Origin: Chaetoceros tenuissimus
Taxonomy: Eukaryota; Bacillariophyta; Thalassiosirophyceae; Chaetocerotales; Chaetocerotaceae
Direction: 5' to 3'
DNA length: 64,000 bases
Assembly: GCA_021927905.1 (NCBI GenBank)
Contig: BLLK01000075.1
Span: 682,001-746,000, forward strand
The notes beneath the pieces were generated by a model. The model made no database searches. It saw only the letters and a list, made by a program, of their open reading frames with translations, and was not told the DNA's origin. Shown here in pieces: positions 1-10,171 of the stretch (its first letter is position 1; every line of letters starts with the position of its first letter). A program made the translations under genes and the position numbers.

Positions 1-35
1 TAATACTAGATACTTCAAGATACAAGGAGCAAACT

Positions 36-1244
36 TCAGTCTTCAATATCTTCAATTTCTTCAATCTTTCTTTTCTTACGACGGCCACTCACAGGTGCTC
101 TTGAACGCTTCTCTAACACAGATGGATGGCGACGTAGCAAATAAAAGCTCTTTTTCAAGTCAGCATGCTCACCTGCTGCCATGGCAGCAAATGGATATAA
201 TGCAGTCACAGGATCTCTTTCTTGGATTTGATTGTCGGTAAACATTGCAAAAAGATAATCATGATCATTCATGAGATTTGGTCCAGCTGCCAAGACTGCC
301 TGCTGAAGAGATCTTCCATCGTGGTCTTTGAGTTGCGTCGCCCACGGAAAATACTTCATGAATAGTTCCTTATGCTGTGGTGCCTTTGTGAAGACATAGT
401 GAAGTAGAGGGTAGTCTTGTTTGGGAGAAAGTATATTATATAGCAATGACATGATGGTCGCTGTTCCTTTTACATTGCACAATACGTCAAATGCTAAATG
501 ACCTTCTTCGTCATTCACAAATAGCAATCCGCCAATTTGTGGATGGTATTTGAAGCCAGCTTTCAAAGTCAAAAGCAAACTCTCTTCTGGCTCTAATGAC
601 AAGAAATGAATCAGTGGTGAAATTCTGTTTCCCCTTCTTACCCTTGTCTCAATCAATGCATCGCGATCCCAGTTGATCAGATATTCAAATCTCATTTTAT
701 ACTGCTTCCAGCAAGAAAATGCCAGCAACTTTTGTTCAACAATATCTTTCTTGAGGAAAAGACCTGATTGTCGAAGTTCTTTCAGTACATCTACTCTCTT
801 TGCATCTTGTTCTTCATCGCCAATATTAACAAACCACTGCAAAGTATTCCATCCTCTGTTTTCATATGGGTTTATCATCAGCAGTCCTCCTCTTGCATCT
901 TCACCACCTACTTTGTGCTTGACCCCTTCCTTTGCTAAGATGGGCACATACCCATATCCATCACGAGTCATTGCAGCTTTTTGGATCGGAATACTTCCCC
1001 TGCCATCCCTGTGCGATAGAGTCGATGGAAACTTTTTCACTACTTTTGCGACGGATTCAATTGAGGGTTTATGCTTCTTCCATCCCAGTGTGTGGATTGA
1101 TCTGCCGAAAGCCTTTTCAATCTTTGCATGACATTCCTGGATGGCTTCTAGAATCGTTTCCCGACACTGTTCATCATTCCATTCTTCGTGGAAATAGAGA
1201 CTCTTGATGAAGTCGAGATTGCTTTGTAGAGTAGAGATGTTCAT
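36..1244 (-). CDS. Diatom-type hypothetical protein (ankyrin-like family), copy 1
   Basis: A single-exon gene of 402 residues that I do not recognise as a characterised family. It starts MNISTLQ, and its middle carries loosely repeated segments (GGLLFVNDEEGHLAFDVLCN, LKDHDGRSLQQAVLAAGP) that read like degenerate ankyrin repeats. The C-terminus is a basic stretch (RKKRK) followed by an acidic end, a likely nuclear localisation signal. It is clearly homologous along its whole length to the gene at 2616-3803. It is divergent from the leucine-rich repeat pseudogene that follows. Nothing in it points to an enzyme. The reading frame is sure; the function is unknown. Confidence 0.75.
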   Translation of the reverse strand: MNISTLQSNLDFIKSLYFHEEWNDEQCRETILEAIQECHAKIEKAFGRSIHTLGWKKHKPSIESVAKVVKKFPSTLSHRDGRGSIPIQKAAMTRDGYGYVPILAKEGVKHKVGGEDARGGLLMINPYENRGWNTLQWFVNIGDEEQDAKRVDVLKELRQSGLFLKKDIVEQKLLAFSCWKQYKMRFEYLINWDRDALIETRVRRGNRISPLIHFLSLEPEESLLLTLKAGFKYHPQIGGLLFVNDEEGHLAFDVLCNVKGTATIMSLLYNILSPKQDYPLLHYVFTKAPQHKELFMKYFPWATQLKDHDGRSLQQAVLAAGPNLMNDHDYLFAMFTDNQIQERDPVTALYPFAAMAAGEHADLKKSFYLLRRHPSVLEKRSRAPVSGRRKKRKIEEIEDIED

Positions 1245-1648
1245 TGTGATTGAAATGTCTGTAGTTGATGATTGTAATGTGTGGGTAAGGATACAGATTA
1301 GATATGGAAATAGAGAATTGAGAGAAAAGCAATCGATGCTTCACACACACAACACACATACATAAATGTCACTTCAAACTGAGTCGTGGTTTTGGAGAGT
1401 TGGCCCACTCTCTTTACTTCCCCTTCTCTTCTTGACTATTAGAGAAATAGAGTCAAATAGCTGTTTGACATTCCTATGACGAACGGAGTGGGGTTCAAAA
1501 TGAAAGCAGCAAAACTGCAGCAAAAAAGCACAGCAGCAGTGCAAAACAGCAACACACATAATGTCAGTCAATCTTTTTCCGTAGTCATTACAATTCATTA
1601 ACATCGTCCTTTTCGTAGTTTAGTGCTGCTATCAAATACGTAATCGAG
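1245..1648. other. Divergent intergenic region, copy 1
   Basis: About 400 bases between two divergent genes, presumably holding both promoters. It matches the intergenic region at 3804-4182 in patches, including AC-rich runs around 1340-1362, a fragment with tagagaaatagagtcaaatagc, and a conserved segment just before the LRR start codon (gtgctgctatcaaata). I see no other gene. Confidence 0.5.
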
Positions 1649-2449
1649 ATGAGGATTCAGACGGAAGAATGGGCGGAGATCGTAAAGGAGGGGGCAGGAG
1701 TACGGATGTACAAAGGCAAGATGACTCTCTTCTACAATGGAGAGACACTTTGGGATGATGAGAATCAAGAGGCTTATCTACAACGAAGAAGAGCGGCAAT
1801 CTTGGCAGGTCATCATCGTATTGCCAGGAGTTGAAGAGATTCCTGAACTGACTTTTGTTCAATGTGAGAATGCAAGACTGTCATCATGGCTGATAGTGTG
1901 AGAAGAATTGAAAAGATGGCTTTCCATAATTGCAAGATTCTCGTGTTTGTCAGACTTTCAAGAAATCTGGAATTCATTGGATTGGCTGCATTCAGTAGTT
2001 GCAAATCCCTTACTTCAATATTCATTCCGCCATCATGTAGAGAGATTGGTAATTTGGCATTTGCATGTTGTTCTGAGTTGATCATCTTCTCTGTTTCTGG
2101 AAACACTCGTCTTGGTGGAAAAGTATTTGTAGGCACAGAATTGTTCAAAGTATCGCCATTCGAGGAGGTAAATAGATTTGGTCACTACAATAACCATGAC
2201 CAAGTGAATGCATGGGTCTGCAACATCAATGCGAATGAAGAATATGCTCTTCATCGTGCATGTTGTTCTCCTCCTTTGGACATTATCTATCAAATAGTCA
2301 GAAGAAATGGTCTTCAAGCATTCAAGGTGCAAAATGCGATTGGGGTTACGCCATCGCAGTATCTTGAAGCCAATCCTTTGGCTCAGGATATCCAGAAGAA
2401 AGTCATGAACCGTTACATTCTCGAAATGATGGGCGAGACTATCATCTAA
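1649..2449 (+). pseudogene. BspA-type leucine-rich repeat gene, frameshifted copy
   Basis: The sequence aligns along its length with the intact gene at 4183-4977 but is broken by two frameshifts. The first 44 or so codons (MRIQTEEW..) are open. A small deletion near 1780 then throws the frame, and a 1-base loss near 1872 restores a long ORF covering the LRR_5-like repeats and the conserved C-terminal domain (DQVNAWV, ALHRACC). Introns would not explain both shifts, because no GT-AG pair sits at either place. The downstream ORF from about 1886 could still be translated as a 187-residue fragment. Sequencing error is the main alternative explanation. Confidence 0.7.
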
Positions 2450-2615
2450 AGATGGAAGGGAAAGACATCTCATACATACATGTGGAAATTCCCACAGTGA
2501 TGCTAGAACTAAATAAGATTTGAGATAGAATATAAACAGTATATATACAATAATTATAATAAAGAATTACAAATAGATGGACACCTCAAGATACATAAGG
2601 AGCAATCATCAAACT

Positions 2616-3803
2616 TCAATCTTCAATCTCTCTAATCTTTCTTTTCTTACTGCTGCGACTAACAGATACTCTTGATCGCTTTTCCAATACAGATGGGTGA
2701 CGACGTAGCAAGTAAAAGCATTGATCCAAGTCCGCATGTTCACCTACCGCCATCGCTGCAAATGGAAAGAGTGTCGTCATTGGATCCTTCTCTTGAATTT
2801 GTTCATCCGAAAGTGACGCAAACAATTGCTTGTTCGCATTCATCACATCTGGACCAGCCGCTAGAACAGCTTGATGCAATGCTCGACCATTGTGATCTTT
2901 GAGATGATATGCCCACGGAAATTTACTCATGAATAGTTCTCGATGTTGTGGAGCCTTGACTAGAACGTGATGGAGAATAGGATAGTCACGCTTGGTGGAG
3001 AGTATCTGATGAAGTAAGGACATGATATTTGCTGTTCCTTTTCCATTGCACAAAGCGTCAAAAGCTGTGTTTCCTTCATCGTCCTTTACAAAGAGTAATC
3101 CACCAATGTGTGGATGGTATTGGAAGCCAGCTTTCAAAATCAAAAGCAAATTCTCTTCTGATAACTTGCAATGAGTGAGTCGCACATTTCTATTTGTTCT
3201 TGTCTCAATCAATGCATCGGGATCCCAATTGGCCAGATATTCAAACCTCAATTTATTCATATTCGAGCAACAATACAGAAAAAGTTTTTGTTCTTGAATA
3301 TCAACTTTCACCAACAGATCTAATTTCCGGAGTTCTTTCAACACATGGACTTTCTTGGTATCAAATTCATCATCATCTGAAACATTAACAAACCACTGCA
3401 AAGTATTCCATCCTAAATTTTCATATGGAACTAACATCAGTAATCCACCTCGTGCATCTTCACCTCCTACTTTGTGTTTGACTCCTTCTTTTGCCAAGAT
3501 TGGAACATACTCATATCCATCACAAGTCGTTGCAGCACTTTGGATGGGGATACTTCCACTACCATTTGGAAACGATAGAGTAGAAGGAAACTTATTCGCT
3601 ACTTTCTCAACTGCTTCAATGGATGGCTTGTGCTTCCTCCATCCTAGTCTGTGCATTGATCTACCAAGAGCCTTCTTAATCTTTGCATTTGCCTCTTCGA
3701 GTGCTTCTAGAATTTCATTCCGACACTTTTCGTCATTCCATTCTTTGAGTAAATAGAGACTCTTGATGAAATCAAGATTGCCTTGAAACGTAGAGATGTT
3801 CAT
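2616..3803 (-). CDS. Diatom-type hypothetical protein (ankyrin-like family), copy 2
   Basis: A 395-residue single-exon paralogue of the gene at 36-1244, with the same start (MNISTFQ), the same internal motifs (GLLFVKDDEGNTAFDALCN, LKDHNGRALHQAVLAAGP) and the same basic end (SSKKRK). The pair (this gene plus the LRR gene beside it) repeats the arrangement immediately upstream, so the unit was duplicated in tandem. The divergence is moderate and spread along the length, so the duplication is not very recent. Function unknown. Confidence 0.75.
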   Translation of the reverse strand: MNISTFQGNLDFIKSLYLLKEWNDEKCRNEILEALEEANAKIKKALGRSMHRLGWRKHKPSIEAVEKVANKFPSTLSFPNGSGSIPIQSAATTCDGYEYVPILAKEGVKHKVGGEDARGGLLMLVPYENLGWNTLQWFVNVSDDDEFDTKKVHVLKELRKLDLLVKVDIQEQKLFLYCCSNMNKLRFEYLANWDPDALIETRTNRNVRLTHCKLSEENLLLILKAGFQYHPHIGGLLFVKDDEGNTAFDALCNGKGTANIMSLLHQILSTKRDYPILHHVLVKAPQHRELFMSKFPWAYHLKDHNGRALHQAVLAAGPDVMNANKQLFASLSDEQIQEKDPMTTLFPFAAMAVGEHADLDQCFYLLRRHPSVLEKRSRVSVSRSSKKRKIREIED

Positions 3804-4182
3804 TGTGATTGAGATACTTGCAATTTATGAATGTATGTGTGTAAGGTAGAGATAGATATGATATGAGGTGATATGTGTGAAATAGAGAATTGAGAGAAAA
3901 GCGATGCAGTAAAATGCTTCACACATCACGTATCAAGCTTCAGTGTCGCCTCGTCATTGTCCATAGAGAAGTAGAGTCATTTAGCTTTCGACATCCCTAT
4001 GACGAAGTAGAAGAATCAAGCACACACAGCACACAGCGTACATGTAGAGAAGGCACAGCTCCAATCTTCCTTTTATTTTATCACAAACTTTCATCAAACC
4101 CCACCCTATTGAGTCATCAAGATTCATCAGTACAATCCTTTTCCTAGTTTAAAGTAGTGCTGCTATCAAATATATAAACGAA
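3804..4182. other. Divergent intergenic region, copy 2
   Basis: About 380 bases between the two divergent genes of the second unit. It is partly alignable with 1245-1648, notably at the end next to the LRR start codon. It presumably carries both promoters. No further gene seen. Confidence 0.5.
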
Positions 4183-4977
4183 ATGAGGGTTCAGACGGAG
4201 GAGTGGCAGAGATTCATTCCTGGTAGTCGTATGTACAAAGGAAAAAAGACTCTCTTTTACAACGGAGAGAAACTTTATGATCAGACCACTAACGAATATC
4301 TAATTTATGATAAGAGAGAGAGGCGATCTTGGAAAGTCATCATTGTATTACCAGGCGTGGAAGTGATTCCTGAAATTACATTTGCTGAATGCGAGAATGT
4401 CAAGACTATTATCATGACAGATACAGTCAGACGAATCGAAGAGTTGGCTCTCGGAAGTTGCATTAGTCTCGAGTTTGTTAAGCTTTCAACAAATCTTGAA
4501 TACATCGGAGAAGGTGCATTCTTTCGGTGTTCTTCTTTGACTTCAATGTTCATCCCACTGTCGTGTAGAGAGATTGGCTACCGGGCATTTGACTGTAAAA
4601 AGTTGATCATCTTCAGTGTCCCTCAACATACTCTTATTGGTAGGAATGTATTTGCAAAGACAAAGTTATTCCAATTATCGCCATTTGAGGAGGTACATAC
4701 TAATGGTTCCTACATTAACCATGACCAAGTAAATGCATGGGTCCGTGATATCAATGCGAATGAAGAATATGCTCTTCATCGTGCTTGTTGCTCTTTCAAT
4801 CCTCTTTTGGATATCATCTACCAATTAGTAAGAAGAAATGGCCTTCGAGCCTTTCGAGTGCAAAATGCGATTGGAATCACTCCATCGCAGTATCTTGACG
4901 CCAATCCTTTGGCTCAGGATATCCAGAAGAAAGTCATGAACCGTTACATTCTCGAAATGATGGGCGAGACTGTATAG
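4183..4977 (+). CDS. BspA-type leucine-rich repeat protein
   Basis: The intact 264-residue copy of a BspA/LRR_5-like protein. After a short N-terminal domain (MRVQTEEW..SRMYKGKKTLFYNG), residues about 55-160 hold four or five irregular LRRs of the surface type (for example IPEITFAECENVKTIIM, YIGEGAFFRCSSLTSMFIP, EIGYRAFDCKKLIIFSVP). A conserved C-terminal domain follows (DQVNAWVRDINANEEYALH, TPSQYLDANPLAQDIQKKV). There is no signal peptide or membrane segment, so it is probably intracellular. Such proteins form large lineage-specific families in some diatoms and their roles are unknown. Its partner copy at 1649-2449 is broken. Confidence 0.8.
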   Translation: MRVQTEEWQRFIPGSRMYKGKKTLFYNGEKLYDQTTNEYLIYDKRERRSWKVIIVLPGVEVIPEITFAECENVKTIIMTDTVRRIEELALGSCISLEFVKLSTNLEYIGEGAFFRCSSLTSMFIPLSCREIGYRAFDCKKLIIFSVPQHTLIGRNVFAKTKLFQLSPFEEVHTNGSYINHDQVNAWVRDINANEEYALHRACCSFNPLLDIIYQLVRRNGLRAFRVQNAIGITPSQYLDANPLAQDIQKKVMNRYILEMMGETV

Positions 4978-5244
4978 ATCATGTGAATATAAAGAAAGGC
5001 GTATACGTACAAAAGCATATCAATATATAAATTAGTTCGATTGATAATTACATACCTACTATATGCTACTTTGATTTGTGAATCTTGAATCTATTGGATT
5101 TGCATAAGCAACTTTGTCGTCATCTCCCGTACAGCATTCTTTCCTGGATATTTCATTCAATATTGTGTTACTGAAGTACAAATAGATGTTATGAAATGTG
5201 TAAAATAAAATAAAGAGTTACATCTTTCAAATGCATCTTCTGCT

Positions 5245-8200
5245 TTATACCAATCCAAATCCGGCACTTCTAACAATTGATATTGCAGACTCTAGTTTCT
5301 CCTCTAGCACCGTTTCACTAATTCCAAGTCCCTCAGGATCATAGCAATTGTCAGGAAAGTTGATTTGATTGACGCATGTGTGTCCTTGCGGCAAATGTTG
5401 TTCTGTCAAACTTGTTTGAAACCCAACCATTATCTTGAAGTCTGGATTAGTTTCAATGTGGGGCAAGATGGCAGATCCTGTCACATACAGCATGAAATTG
5501 GCTATTGATAAAGACGCATGAGTGAGATTTGAAACGATATTTCCATGAAAAAAGGTATATCTAATCTGATTATGCTTACCTGGAAATGCTTCATTCCGAT
5601 TTGCAAGCCGACGAAGTACAGTAGGGAGAGTATCTGTGATGAATGTGATTTGAGCGATGGAAAGTTCAAATTCATCACGACTCTGTTGTAGAAGACCAAT
5701 GATTTGTTCGATATCATACTTGGGACAAGAGAATAGCAATGAATTCAAGAGAACTGATGGAATTATGGAAAAGATGACTGGGAATATTCTGATATCTGGG
5801 TCATTCCTAGTTGGAGTTCCTTTCTCCAAAGCTGGTCTCCGTAGGTTTATTCCTTCGTCAAGGCCTTCTATAGCAATTGAACGTAGTCTCAGTATGTAAA
5901 GGTCAGCAAATTCGCGGAAGTTATCCTTGTTGATATCACTGTCTTCAGTGATTATGCCCTGAGCATATTTTTGCGGGTAGTATTTCTCGATCACTAGTAA
6001 CGTGGAAAAGGAAGTTAGTGAGTTCATACTAAATCATGAATAAGACCAGACTTGTAAACTTACTTTCGTTGTCAATTTCATTCAGCCCAAATGTTTGATT
6101 TTCACGATTATCAAGTGAAAAAGTCTCATCCATCTATCATAGTTTGGTATTTAGAATGTGAAACGAAAAGTATGCAGAGATGAAAACAAAGTCTTACCTG
6201 CTGTAAGTCACCAGATAAATCCTCCATCTTGTACAATGATGACGTTGTTTCAAGACCCCGCAAGAAAAGATTCTGTAGAAGAACTGGAAGTACTGTACTT
6301 GAAATTGTACAATTTCTATCATCAAAAATGACATGTGCAAGAAATCGCCCCACAGCTCGGTAGTATTGTCTTTTGAAAAGATTCAATCATGAGTTACTCG
6401 AGATACGGTTAAACTCTGTCTCTTGAAAAAAAAAGGACTTACCTCGCTTTGCTATAAACATCGGAAAGCTGAACATTGCTGTAATGCTGGAGAAATCTAT
6501 GATGGTAAAAATCAAAGACTGAATCCAAAGCCGGTACAAGCACTTTTGAATTCGATCTATTGAAAAGATTCACGCAAACCTGAGTGACAGTAATTTGATT
6601 ACGCTCGACAGCCATGGGACTTTCGACATTCTCAAATTTGACCATATGGTTGTCTGTACGCTGATTGTCTTCATCCTTAATGTTGTTCTCCACTACAACT
6701 CCTTCTCCATATTCACCATAATCTAGACAACAAACTTTGAACCCTTTCTCCACCTTCATTGAAACCATTCTACCATCTGTACCATACCTTGTGTCATTCA
6801 AAACTTTAAAATATATTTTCATATGTCCAACCTTGAAGTACACGAGAAACATGATTAGATGCTCAAAAGGAGTAAAGATTCATTGCGACTAAACCAAACT
6901 TACTTGCTCAAAAAAGGCGTTGTACAATAATCGACTTGGTCCACCATCGTCAATTGCAGTGTCCTGCTTGATCTTTTTCTTCGTTCCGGCTATACAAGAG
7001 ATATCATGAGCAATTACGTATGAGAAGCGCATAGTTATATAGTAGGAGCAACTTACAATGGAATTGAACATCCCAATTGCGAACAACTTTGTTAGCACTT
7101 TCATAAGTACCCTTTTCAGAAGTGAAATCTTTAAACAAAGCCCCAAAGTCATTGTCAGATTTTGAATTTTCGTCCCAACTGTCAAAAAGCTTCTGGAAGT
7201 CAATGTCTTGTGACAGTTTAAACTCTTGCTCTTTACCGTTTTTAATAATTCTTCTTTTTTTCTCGTTGATATTATCGAGAATGTGATTTCTGAAGTCAGA
7301 AATCTCTTCTTTCGAAAAGTCCTTTATCTCTTTTCTCTTTGTCGCAATACCAAGTTTCATGTTGTTCTTTTTCAGTTTTTCCTCCAGTTCCTTCTGCTTC
7401 TTTGAAAGGTCTTCATTGATAGCTTTCAGTTCTTCTGCCTCTTCAAGTTTCTTCTGCTGCTCTTTTAGAATTCTTTGATTTTCGCGATTTGCACGTTGCA
7501 AATAACTCATGGCCCTGATACAAGCGAGTTTAGAAATTGAAATTTAGGCAAAGTTTCGACAGATATGAACTCACTCGTTAAATTCTATCCTCTCTGCCTG
7601 GATAGCCGCGGCATAATTCTTCTCTCCTTGCATATAAAGTGCTTTATGACCAATCCCTGGCTTGATGTTTCCCCAATAGTTGCTGTAGAGCTCTTCCAGG
7701 TAGATCAGAGTTCCAAGATGACGAAAGCACCTTTCGCCTTCAGCCAATTTTCGCAAATGAGCCATAATTCTATCCGCGTAAGTATTTTAAATGTGACAAT
7801 TAAAGATATCATGTGAGATGAAATAGTAGCCATGGAAAAGAATGCATAATACAAAACTTACCCTAAAGGGGACTTCTTCTTGGCATCACATTTCTCATTA
7901 TCAGTTAGCCCGAAATTATCTCGCCAATTCTGTAAGAGGAGATGTCAGTTTAGGAAGATTCAAAGAAAGCATCAATTTTAAATGTTGACCTAGTACGCAC
8001 CTTTAGCTTCTTGCTACATGGGCAGTAGCACATCTCGTCCCCTGCTGTAGATACACCATTGTAATGGAACCCTTGGTCCAGATAGACACAGTATGGAAGT
8101 GCATCAATGAACGGTTTGACACCTTCCGCTTCATCTACAATTGAATCATGCAAGTCAGCAAATAACCCTTGATGACGTCCAACTGAAGAGTCATCTGAGT

Positions 8201-8882
8201 CAAAATCTTCATAATCATCCGATGCTCTTGGTTTCCCATATTCTTTTTCCGACACAGCAATGATTCTTTCATCGACTTTCTCCCAAGCTATCCTCGCTGC
8301 CTCCTTCTTTTTTGCAAACCAGTCCTCTCCGAGTGTCTTTGCATATCGCGTATCTTCGTCGGCTGTCAATCCTTCCATGGAGAAAATAGCATTATGATCC
8401 ATCACGAATTGAGATCGGGCTTTTTCCTCAAAGGTACATGAGTCCCAATTTTCTGCTGTTACTTTCAGCAACTTTTGCTTTTTCCTATGATCCTGCTGCT
8501 CGGGACTGAGAGGCTGAACTGATGACACTTTCTCATCGTCATCTGCTACATGGGGCTTGAATGGTGACTCTTGCTGCTTCGGGTCACGGGTTCTAGGAGC
8601 ACTATGTTGATTGAACTGCTGTTGTCTGTTGTTATAGTTTCCACCATAGTTGTTGTTATTCCTTCTATTGTCGTATCCTCGATTAGATGAAGAAAATCTA
8701 TTGTTCCATCTGCCTCCTCCTCCATTGCTTCGCCCTCCACTTGGCCTTCGATCTCCGTTGCTTCTGTTGTGGCCACCTGAGCGTGGTCCGTAGTAACTCA
8801 TCTTATTTAGATGCTTCAAATTGGGTATATCTTTAAAATTTAAATAGCAGTGTGTTGTGAAGTGATGAAATAGAGTGTTCAT
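5245..8882 (-). CDS. HECT-type E3 ubiquitin ligase with RGG-rich N-terminus
   Basis: My spliced model has nine exons: 8882-8001, 7929-7862, 7769-7575, 7514-7057, 6989-6904, 6831-6443, 6369-6198, 6133-6064 and 5993-5245. All have GT-AG ends and stay in frame, giving 1022 residues. A shorter start at Met28 (MSYYGPRSGG) is possible. Residues about 28-95 are rich in Arg, Gly and Asn; about 384-435 form a charged coiled coil. The HECT N-lobe begins near 545 (DDGGPSR) and continues at 693 (YYRAVGRFLAHVIF). The C-lobe ends with LYVTGSAILP and the catalytic LPQGHTCVNQINFP, with the active cysteine about residue 980 (codon 5374-5376) and the usual GFGL end. It would transfer ubiquitin through a cysteine thioester. 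The RGG segment suggests RNA-linked targets (inference). Confidence 0.85.
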
Positions 8883-9122
8883 ATCGTTTTGAGTTTGTCG
8901 AGATGTCGGTCGGATGACGGACGGACAAAAAAGGCTAATATGGCTTTTTCCACTTTCTTCTTTTCTATTTCTATTTTTCTATTTGTTAGTGATCTTATCA
9001 TGTCACAAGTAAAAGCATTCATTAAAATTTACTTTATATTTACCAAATTAATATATATATTTATACATATACATAGAATTGATGCTTACTTTTCAAACAA
9101 TAAAAGGAATCATACTCATAGT
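8883..9122. other. Short intergenic region upstream of the HECT gene
   Basis: About 240 AT-rich bases between the stop of the dsRBD-like gene and the start of the HECT gene, both on the minus strand. It includes an AT run (around 9046-9072) and presumably the HECT promoter. Stop codons at the boundary argue against the two being one gene. Confidence 0.4.
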
Positions 9123-9860
9123 TTACGCCGATTTTCTCGTTGCTCTATAGTCAGCTCTAGACTGCAAATCATCCTCCATATCTTCGTCTTCGGTAACATT
9201 TGCAGCTGCTTCAGTCATGACAACATCAGAGAAGATTTCATCTCTAGGTGCAGATAAAGGAAGAATTAGACTTCTTTCATGCACTTGGTAAGGCGCATCT
9301 TCGCACAATGTATAACATTTCCCATCTTCTCGAAATGACAAGCAATCCAGTGCCTTGGCAGCTGCAGCATGCTCTGCATCTTTCTTTTTTGAGAACCAAA
9401 CAACTTCCACTGATACCCCTGGATCATCAGATTTTTCCATAGTTGTAGAATATTGCTTCGGGTTCTTCCATTTGCCACTCATAAATTTTTCTAAAGTAAT
9501 TGGACATTTGAAAACAGATGTAAATTTCTTTGCGTGAGAAGGACTATTTTCATCAGGCCAAGTCACGAAACATTCGTTCATGTGAAACTTTTGATCTTTA
9601 TATCGTTGGCCGTACCATAGAGACAATGCATTCTTGGGATTCTCAAAAGATAGGTGATATTTAGGAGTATCTTGCTTGAATATTTTTGGTTTTGTAAATC
9701 TTCCTGTTCCACCTTTGTATTTTGATGGATCGAATTTATCCCAACCGCTTCCGAGAGCAAACCCATCGCTTTTCCTCATCTTGTCTACTTTTAAAGAATA
9801 TTCTGATCTTTCATCGCCGAGACCATCTTTCAAGTTTTGGTTCAAGAAACCCTTTTTCAT
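9123..9860 (-). CDS. Small protein with a dsRNA-binding-domain-like segment
   Basis: A single-exon 245-residue protein. Residues about 72-174 resemble a double-stranded RNA-binding domain. NPKNALSLWYGQRY corresponds to helix 1, a strand region follows with HAKKFTSVF, and the end FSKKKDAEHAAAAKALDCL fits the KK-x-A-x-x-x-AA helix 2 signature that grips the dsRNA phosphates. The strand region is longer than usual (an insert around KNPKQYSTTMEKSDDPG), so this is a divergent member. The flanks are basic before and acidic after. It starts 311 bases from the RdRP start on the other strand. A role as dsRNA-handling cofactor in an RNAi pathway is inference from the domain and its neighbours. An isolated domain fragment of a helicase is an alternative. 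Confidence 0.6.
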   Translation of the reverse strand: MKKGFLNQNLKDGLGDERSEYSLKVDKMRKSDGFALGSGWDKFDPSKYKGGTGRFTKPKIFKQDTPKYHLSFENPKNALSLWYGQRYKDQKFHMNECFVTWPDENSPSHAKKFTSVFKCPITLEKFMSGKWKNPKQYSTTMEKSDDPGVSVEVVWFSKKKDAEHAAAAKALDCLSFREDGKCYTLCEDAPYQVHERSLILPLSAPRDEIFSDVVMTEAAANVTEDEDMEDDLQSRADYRATRKSA

Positions 9861-10171
9861 TGTTTATGTTCGCTTGCCGTAGGAGTTAAAAGTAGCGCTA
9901 GTGAACGGTTGGATATCAGCACCAGTATTATATTTTAGTTGATTTACTCTTGCCAAAGTTCTGTTCATAAAAGAGATTCTTCGTTTTATCTCGATCTTCT
10001 TCAATCAAGATATGAGCCCTTTAGACGCCATCAGTAAATGGCCTTAATCAGTGTCATTTAGAAGTGTCAAAAAGCGTATCTTTTTTGGCAAAAGTGTGGA
10101 GTGAGAACGTCTCTTTTTCTTTTGAAACAAAAGTGAAATTTGGTAACATATATATGAATAAATGAACGAAT
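9861..10171. promoter_or_regulatory. Shared divergent promoter region (dsRBD-like / RdRP)
   Basis: 311 bases between the start codons of two head-to-head genes. A TATA-like stretch (acatatatatgaataa, about 10147-10162) lies just ahead of the RdRP start. No other ORF is present. Co-regulation of the pair is an inference from the arrangement. Confidence 0.4.

Noticed and set aside
7950-8882. A dsRNA-binding domain in the HECT protein N-terminus (WFAKKKEAARIAWEKV)
   Set aside because: Only the helix 2 resemblance is present; no helix 1 or strand pattern precedes it, so I left it out of the call.
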